DNA of 64,000 nucleotides from Roridomyces roridus (lineage: Eukaryota; Basidiomycota; Agaricomycetes; Agaricales; Mycenaceae), in assembly GCA_029378245.1 (NCBI GenBank), contig JARKIF010000042.1:248001-312000 (forward strand), written 5' to 3'. Within the stretch, counting starts at the first letter, position 1, and each line of letters starts with the position of its first letter. This document shows positions 59,942-64,000 of the stretch, piece by piece. The notes below the pieces were generated by a model that saw only the letters and a list, made by a program, of their open reading frames with translations, was not told where the DNA came from and did not search any database. The translations under genes were made by a program, and so were the position numbers.

Positions 59942-60822
59942 ATGCCCCTTGCTTTCAACGGCCATGTCCTTCGACCAAGATTGACTACGTTTCGACGTGC
60001 CCTCTCGACGACTGCAGAGTTCTCAGCAGCGGCAGCCACTCTCGAGCAAATCCCCAAATTATACAACCGCCCTGAAGTACTGTATCCTCTCAAGTTTCTT
60101 GGTGGCTAGCTGAGGGGTTCAGGTCATCGTAACTGGTTAGATATTGCCACAATCTCGTCGTCCACTGTCTCAATAAAATGAAGGACGCGCCAACTGCGGC
60201 AAATCCACGCTCTTCAATGCGGTCCTTGGCAAGAAAGACCTGCTCAGAACTAGCAAGAAAGCTGTCGGTGTTTTCTTGTGGCCTAAGAACGCGACTCACT
60301 CGCTCTAGGGTTGCACACAAACTTTGAATTTCTTCACAGTTGGCGCACACCCAGGCTCCGTTGTCCTGGTCGACGCTCCTGGGTACGGTGCGCGAGGTCG
60401 CCCAGAATGGGGCAGCTTATTCGATTCATACTTGGCTACGCGCAAGCAGTCCGTCTTTCTCCTCTTCCCATCCACCTCACACCGACCCCCTTCTCAGGCT
60501 CAAACGAGTATACATCCTCTTCAACGGAAAACACCTCCTCAATTCCGCCGACGTCCAAATGCTCGCCCACCTTTCGGAGACGCTCATGACCGAGGACGGA
60601 GTGCAGCCTTTCACGCTCCAGGCAATCATCACCAAAGCCGACTGTATACCGGACAAGTCGCTTGGGCAGGTTATACCGCAGATCCGCAAGCAGATATGGG
60701 AGGCAGCGCCGTTGTGTCTGCCGCCCATTGTCACGAGCGCAGCTATGCGGCCCATGTTCGGTATTGATGCTGTTCGGGCAAATATCGCGGAAGCTTGTGG
60801 ATTAGGCTTATTGAAAAAGTAG
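59942..60822 (+). CDS. mitochondrial EngB/YihA-type GTPase
   Basis: Starts MPLAFNGHVLRPRLTTFRRALSTTAEF, a good mitochondrial presequence. Four exons. G1 is GRANCGKS, assembled across an intron (KFLG|RANCGKSTLFNAVLG). The switch region is GCTQTLNFF, G3 is DAPGYGARG, G4 TKAD and G5 TSA. Size and motifs match the TrmE-Era-EngA-EngB-Septin superfamily EngB group, whose bacterial members help assemble the large ribosomal subunit. A role in mitochondrial ribosome assembly is the likely extension. The usual GRSNVGKS reads GRANCGKS here, with the key Gly, Lys and Ser kept. It ends GLLKK, 67 bp from the converging dioxygenase stop. Confidence 0.87.
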
Positions 60823-60889
60823 TTCACGATGGATTCCGTTACAGTTTACACCAATGTTTCGCGGCAATAAATCGTCCAACCTCGTCCAT

Positions 60890-62265
60890 TTACTTTGCAA
60901 CAACTCGGGCCAGAAGTGCCTTCCGCGCCGTCACGGCCTCCTCTGGAGTAGCCAGCACGAAATCCTGTTTGAGCACCTTGTGGCTCTTCTGCGTATCCTT
61001 GAATCCCCTTGCGCGGGCCACCTCGGCGTCCGTTTCCTCCGTCATATCCTGTCAGCCATGGTCAGCTTGCTTGCGAATAACGAGCGGAAAAGACGCACAA
61101 CAATAAGGCTGCTCTTCACACCAAACACAGCGTCGCTGGTAATCCAAGGATCACCATTCAAATACAACGCCGTCGTGAGCTTCTCAAAGCCCTCTGCCTG
61201 GAGCATCATGTGCAGATGCGCCGGGCGGAAGACGTGCCGGTGGAGTGACTTGAGCAGCCCACCGACGGGGCCGTCACTCGGGATGGAGTAGAATACAGGG
61301 ACGACAGCGCGGAAGGCGTACGAGCCGTCCTCAGCTGATTGAAGCCGTCCTCGACATTCGGGTCCACCGCGTTGGGCGTACTATACATGAATTTCAACGC
61401 GTGCAAGCAAAGAGGGTTTGGAGTCCCACGAACCTGGTTATCGTATAACCCATCCCCATCCGTCTCCCAGGTGTCGATGGTGACGTTCGGAATCGCGTTG
61501 CCTTTGGTATCCAAGACCTTGCCCTCGACCCACAAGTAGTTGCCTTTGCCTTCAGATGCGATACTCTGCCCGTTCTCGACTGCGGAACCACACGGCTGAG
61601 TGCGAAAGCAAGAGAGTGAAAATCACTGGACTCACCGTGCAATGCGTCGTCGGTGAAGAACGGCCCAAGGACCGACGCTTCAGTGGCTCCAGGGGGCTTG
61701 GCGTTGTTGATGGAATCGACGAGAGAAGAAACGCCGAGCGTGTCCGAGAGAAGAATAAACTCTGCGTGGATCGAGTAAGTAAGGTTGGAAGCTACTTGAA
61801 AAGCAGACTCTATAATCACCCTGCCTGAGGTCCGTGCATTTCTTGCCCGTCGCGGTGAGGAAATGGATGGCAGACCTGAACAGCTCGATGAGCACCCAGA
61901 CGAGGAACGGGACAGACTATCTTTCTTACATCCACTCCTCCGTCGTGAGGTCCGTCTCACGGACGAAATCGTGCAAATGGGTGATCTACACGCCGAATGA
62001 GAAGGAGAAAACAAGTTCGTCGTGCCGACTGACCAATTTGGTGAAGATAAACTTGGTCCTCTCATCCGGGCCTGACCAAAAGAACATTAAAAAAACAGGG
62101 TCGGCATCCCCTAGCAAACTCCTGCTCACAATTCCCGTGCATGGCGATGACGTTCTCCGTAATGGTTTCCACAGACATGTCGAGGTTCTTGGGAAGCTTG
62201 GACAGGTCGATCCCATGTAGGTTGCCAGCTAGGATGGCGGGCTCTGAGTGAGATTGGTCGGACAT
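60890..62265 (-). CDS. intradiol ring-cleavage dioxygenase
   Basis: Exons read MSDQSHSEPAILAG...ENVIAMHGN|CPDERTKFIFTKL|ITHLHDFVRETDLTTEEWM|SAIHFLTATGKKCTDLRQ|EFILLSDTLGVSSLVDSIN and continue through ATEASVLGPFF, WETDGDGLYDNQ|YAQRGGPECRGRL, YAFRAVVPVFYSIPSDGP and RPAHLHMML to LLARVVAK. The four expected iron ligands are visible: Tyr in GLYDN, Tyr in VFYSIP, and the two His of AHLH. These enzymes open catechol or hydroxyquinol to muconate-type acids; the fungal group closest is catechol/hydroxyquinol 1,2-dioxygenase. Upstream are five CGG-N4-CCG sites, suggesting control by a Zn2Cys6 activator. Confidence 0.9.
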
Positions 62266-62341
62266 GGTTTGGAGGGAAGGAAGGAAGCAAGGAATGAAAG
62301 AAAGAAGGGAAAGTCGCAAGTATAAGTACAGGCTGAAAGAG

Positions 62342-62433
62342 CGGCCATCCGTTCTTGAGAGCGGCCATCCGTTCTAGAGAGCGGCCATCCGAGCTTCGAG
62401 GTTGTAGAGAGAGCGGCCATCCGCGGCCAACCG
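62342..62433. promoter_or_regulatory. array of five CGG-N4-CCG sites
   Basis: CGGCCATCCG at 62342, 62362, 62382 and 62414, then CGGCCAACCG at 62424. The first three are exactly 20 bp apart within near-identical 20-mers. They lie 77-168 bp upstream of the dioxygenase ATG (62265, minus strand). CGG triplets in inverted order are the classic targets of dimeric Zn2Cys6 factors. Confidence 0.6.
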
Positions 62434-62572
62434 AGGTTCTTCTAGAGAATGATCTCGTGGTTGGTGACTGATTTGGTAGAACTGGACCACGCAGCACCAC
62501 GCAGCACCACGCTCGGCGCTCAGCACCGATCGGAATGCACTTTTTCCGGGCACTACTTGGATTATACAAAAA

Positions 62573-64000
62573 TTAAAACGAATTCACATTATCCATTAGC
62601 AGCATTTCAGTATTATACATCGGCGGGTCTGAATGGTACCACGCCTCGGGGGAGTCATCAACGCCGTAAACGTACGGGCAAGAGTGGGTCGCAGGACGGG
62701 AATTAACATCGAAACAGCCCGTCGCATCGTACACTGGCTCGGGAACCTCGGAGAATGAGGATGACGTGGGGGAGCTATTAGTTGATGGAGTAAATGAGGA
62801 TGAGGTCGAAGGGGATGGATATGGGTAGGAATACGAATCCGGAGACCATCCAGAGGAAGACGAAGCGAAGGCCTCAGGAGTCGTGTAGTCGTAGTAGGTA
62901 TACGGAGAGGTCTCCGTATCCGTGTCGGCCATGTACGCGTAGGGAGTATACTGCGCAGCCACGACGTGGGGCTGACTGTGACAGCGAGAGTAAGCCCCAT
63001 GCCCAACCGAGCTGGGGAACTCGGGCGGCAACGACGGCTCAGTCAGCAGCGCCGGCGGATAAAAGGTGGGCGGCGGCGTAGCAGGACGCGAAACTGAAAA
63101 CGTATAGGTGACTGCCCGGATAGACCGGTCGGTATGAAGTGGAGAGGTAGGGACCTCGTCGAAGGATCTGTGCGTTTGCAAGATATCCTGCTCGATTGTG
63201 CACTGGGATAAATCTGCACAAGGCTCGTTAGCACTTGTGCAATCTGGGCTTGAATGACTTGCCCGCAGTGCGACATAGTTGCCTCCAAAGGCGTGGAATT
63301 ATTAAAGTGCTGTATTTGTGCTGCGGTTTTGTGGCTCCAACGGACGACGAAGAGACATAGGCCACTTCTGTCAGCTCCGAGTGCACCACGACACCGCCAA
63401 TAAGGACCCGGAAGTAGGAATAATGTAATGAAGTGGAGATTTTCTGGTTCGTCACGAATGTGACCCGAGCAAGGCAGGCGTCCATATTTGAGGGATATTC
63501 CATGGATAGGAATCGTTGGTCGTGATGTGAGGAAGGAGCAGAGAAAATGGGGCTGAAGGACGAAGGGGAGGTAAATTGGATGGTGACAAACGTTCTGGGA
63601 GGCGCCGAGGACACCGAGCATTTGGGAGAGCCAACGGTGGTATCCGTAGTCGGAGGGCTGGGAGCCGAATCTGCCGAAGGCGATTCCAAGCCAACGGCGG
63701 AAAGTGAAAAGTCGGATGCCGCGTCAGGCTCTGGTGTATATTCACGACGTGAAATCAAATTCAATACTGATAAATGTGAGTCTGTGGAGAGGCTGAATTG
63801 AATCGCATACTTACCCCGGACGTCTTTGCAGGTATCCCTGAGCTGCTGCAAGCGGCTGCTGACCTGCTTGGCCGTCCTTCGCGTGCCGGTTGCAGCGAAG
63901 ATATAGTCAGAGATGTACTGGTTCCGCTTCGGAAAGCGACGAAGCAGCCGTGTATCCCGAAGGTAGCTCGGCGGACGGTACTTCTCGAGAGCTACAGCGC
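62573..64000 (-). CDS. TEA/ATTS-domain transcription factor, 5' end beyond the window
   Basis: Enters at the right edge as YRPPSYLRDTRLLRRFPKRNQYISDYIFAATGTRRTAKQVSSRLQQLRDTC, the distal half of a TEA DNA-binding domain. A normal intron follows KDVR. The next exon is Ser/Pro-rich and then has TFVTIQFTSPSSF, a plausible partner-binding beta region, up to PRLWRQLCRTA. A 49-nt intron at 63214-63262 with a GCAAGT donor (GC-AG class) then joins to DLSQCTIEQDILQTHRSFDEVP. The C-terminus is rich in Pro, Ser, Thr and Tyr (PYTYYDYTTPEAF), typical of an activation region, and ends LLMDNVNSF. Related fungal TEA factors (AbaA/Tec1) control development. Targets unknown. Confidence 0.85.

Overview
The window looks like nuclear DNA from a filamentous basidiomycete, most likely an Agaricomycete. 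Genes carry many 45-65 nt GT-AG introns. The set includes valyl-tRNA synthetase, VPS26, EMC1 and a TEA/ATTS factor. There is a large family of intronless F-box-like genes of the type expanded in mushroom-forming fungi, and several DNA transposons. No prokaryotic, organellar or viral gene was seen.

Layout. 1-3.3 kb: two minus-strand F-box genes, one running off the window and one broken by a TGA. 4.0-4.9 kb: a tandem pair of small secreted cysteine-rich proteins, each spliced from two exons. 5.3-9.6 kb: O-acetylhomoserine sulfhydrylase copy 1 and a quinate/sugar-type MFS permease. 10.0-21.5 kb: a compact, apparently conserved block with MYND/DUF4470, flavin reductase-like, valyl-tRNA synthetase, VPS26 and EMC1 genes. 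21.7-36.3 kb: F-box island I with four F-box loci, only one intact, two split by transposons of 2.07 and 5.35 kb. 36.5-41.9 kb: a 5.4 kb CACTG-ended transposon with a decayed transposase, landing 57 bp upstream of O-acetylhomoserine sulfhydrylase copy 2 (41.9-43.9 kb). 43.9-44.8 kb: a class II aldolase. 45.0-58.6 kb: F-box island II with four F-box loci (two intact) and a shikimate/quinate dehydrogenase-like gene that has lost its ATG. Its last F-box gene is broken by at least two insertion events, the first a nest of elements. 59.2-64 kb: TMEM170-like and EngB-like genes 49 bp apart head to head, an intradiol dioxygenase with an array of CGG-N4-CCG sites upstream, and the C-terminal part of a TEA/ATTS transcription factor.

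Main reading. The F-box loci evolve by duplication and decay. A unit [A-type F-box, shared divergent promoter, B-type F-box, TMEM170] occurs at 21.7-27.3 kb and again at 50.4-59.9 kb, and the promoter alone recurs at 48.3 kb in front of the dehydrogenase gene. Three transposons with the same terminal sequence (CATCAG[G/C]AAAA) and 2-bp target duplications sit in three different F-box paralogues at nearly the same place in the aligned protein. Removing each insertion in silico restores the reading frame across the junction. These relations, with the two secreted-protein genes and the dehydrogenase fusion, are the most unusual content. Nothing here proves a new biochemical system.
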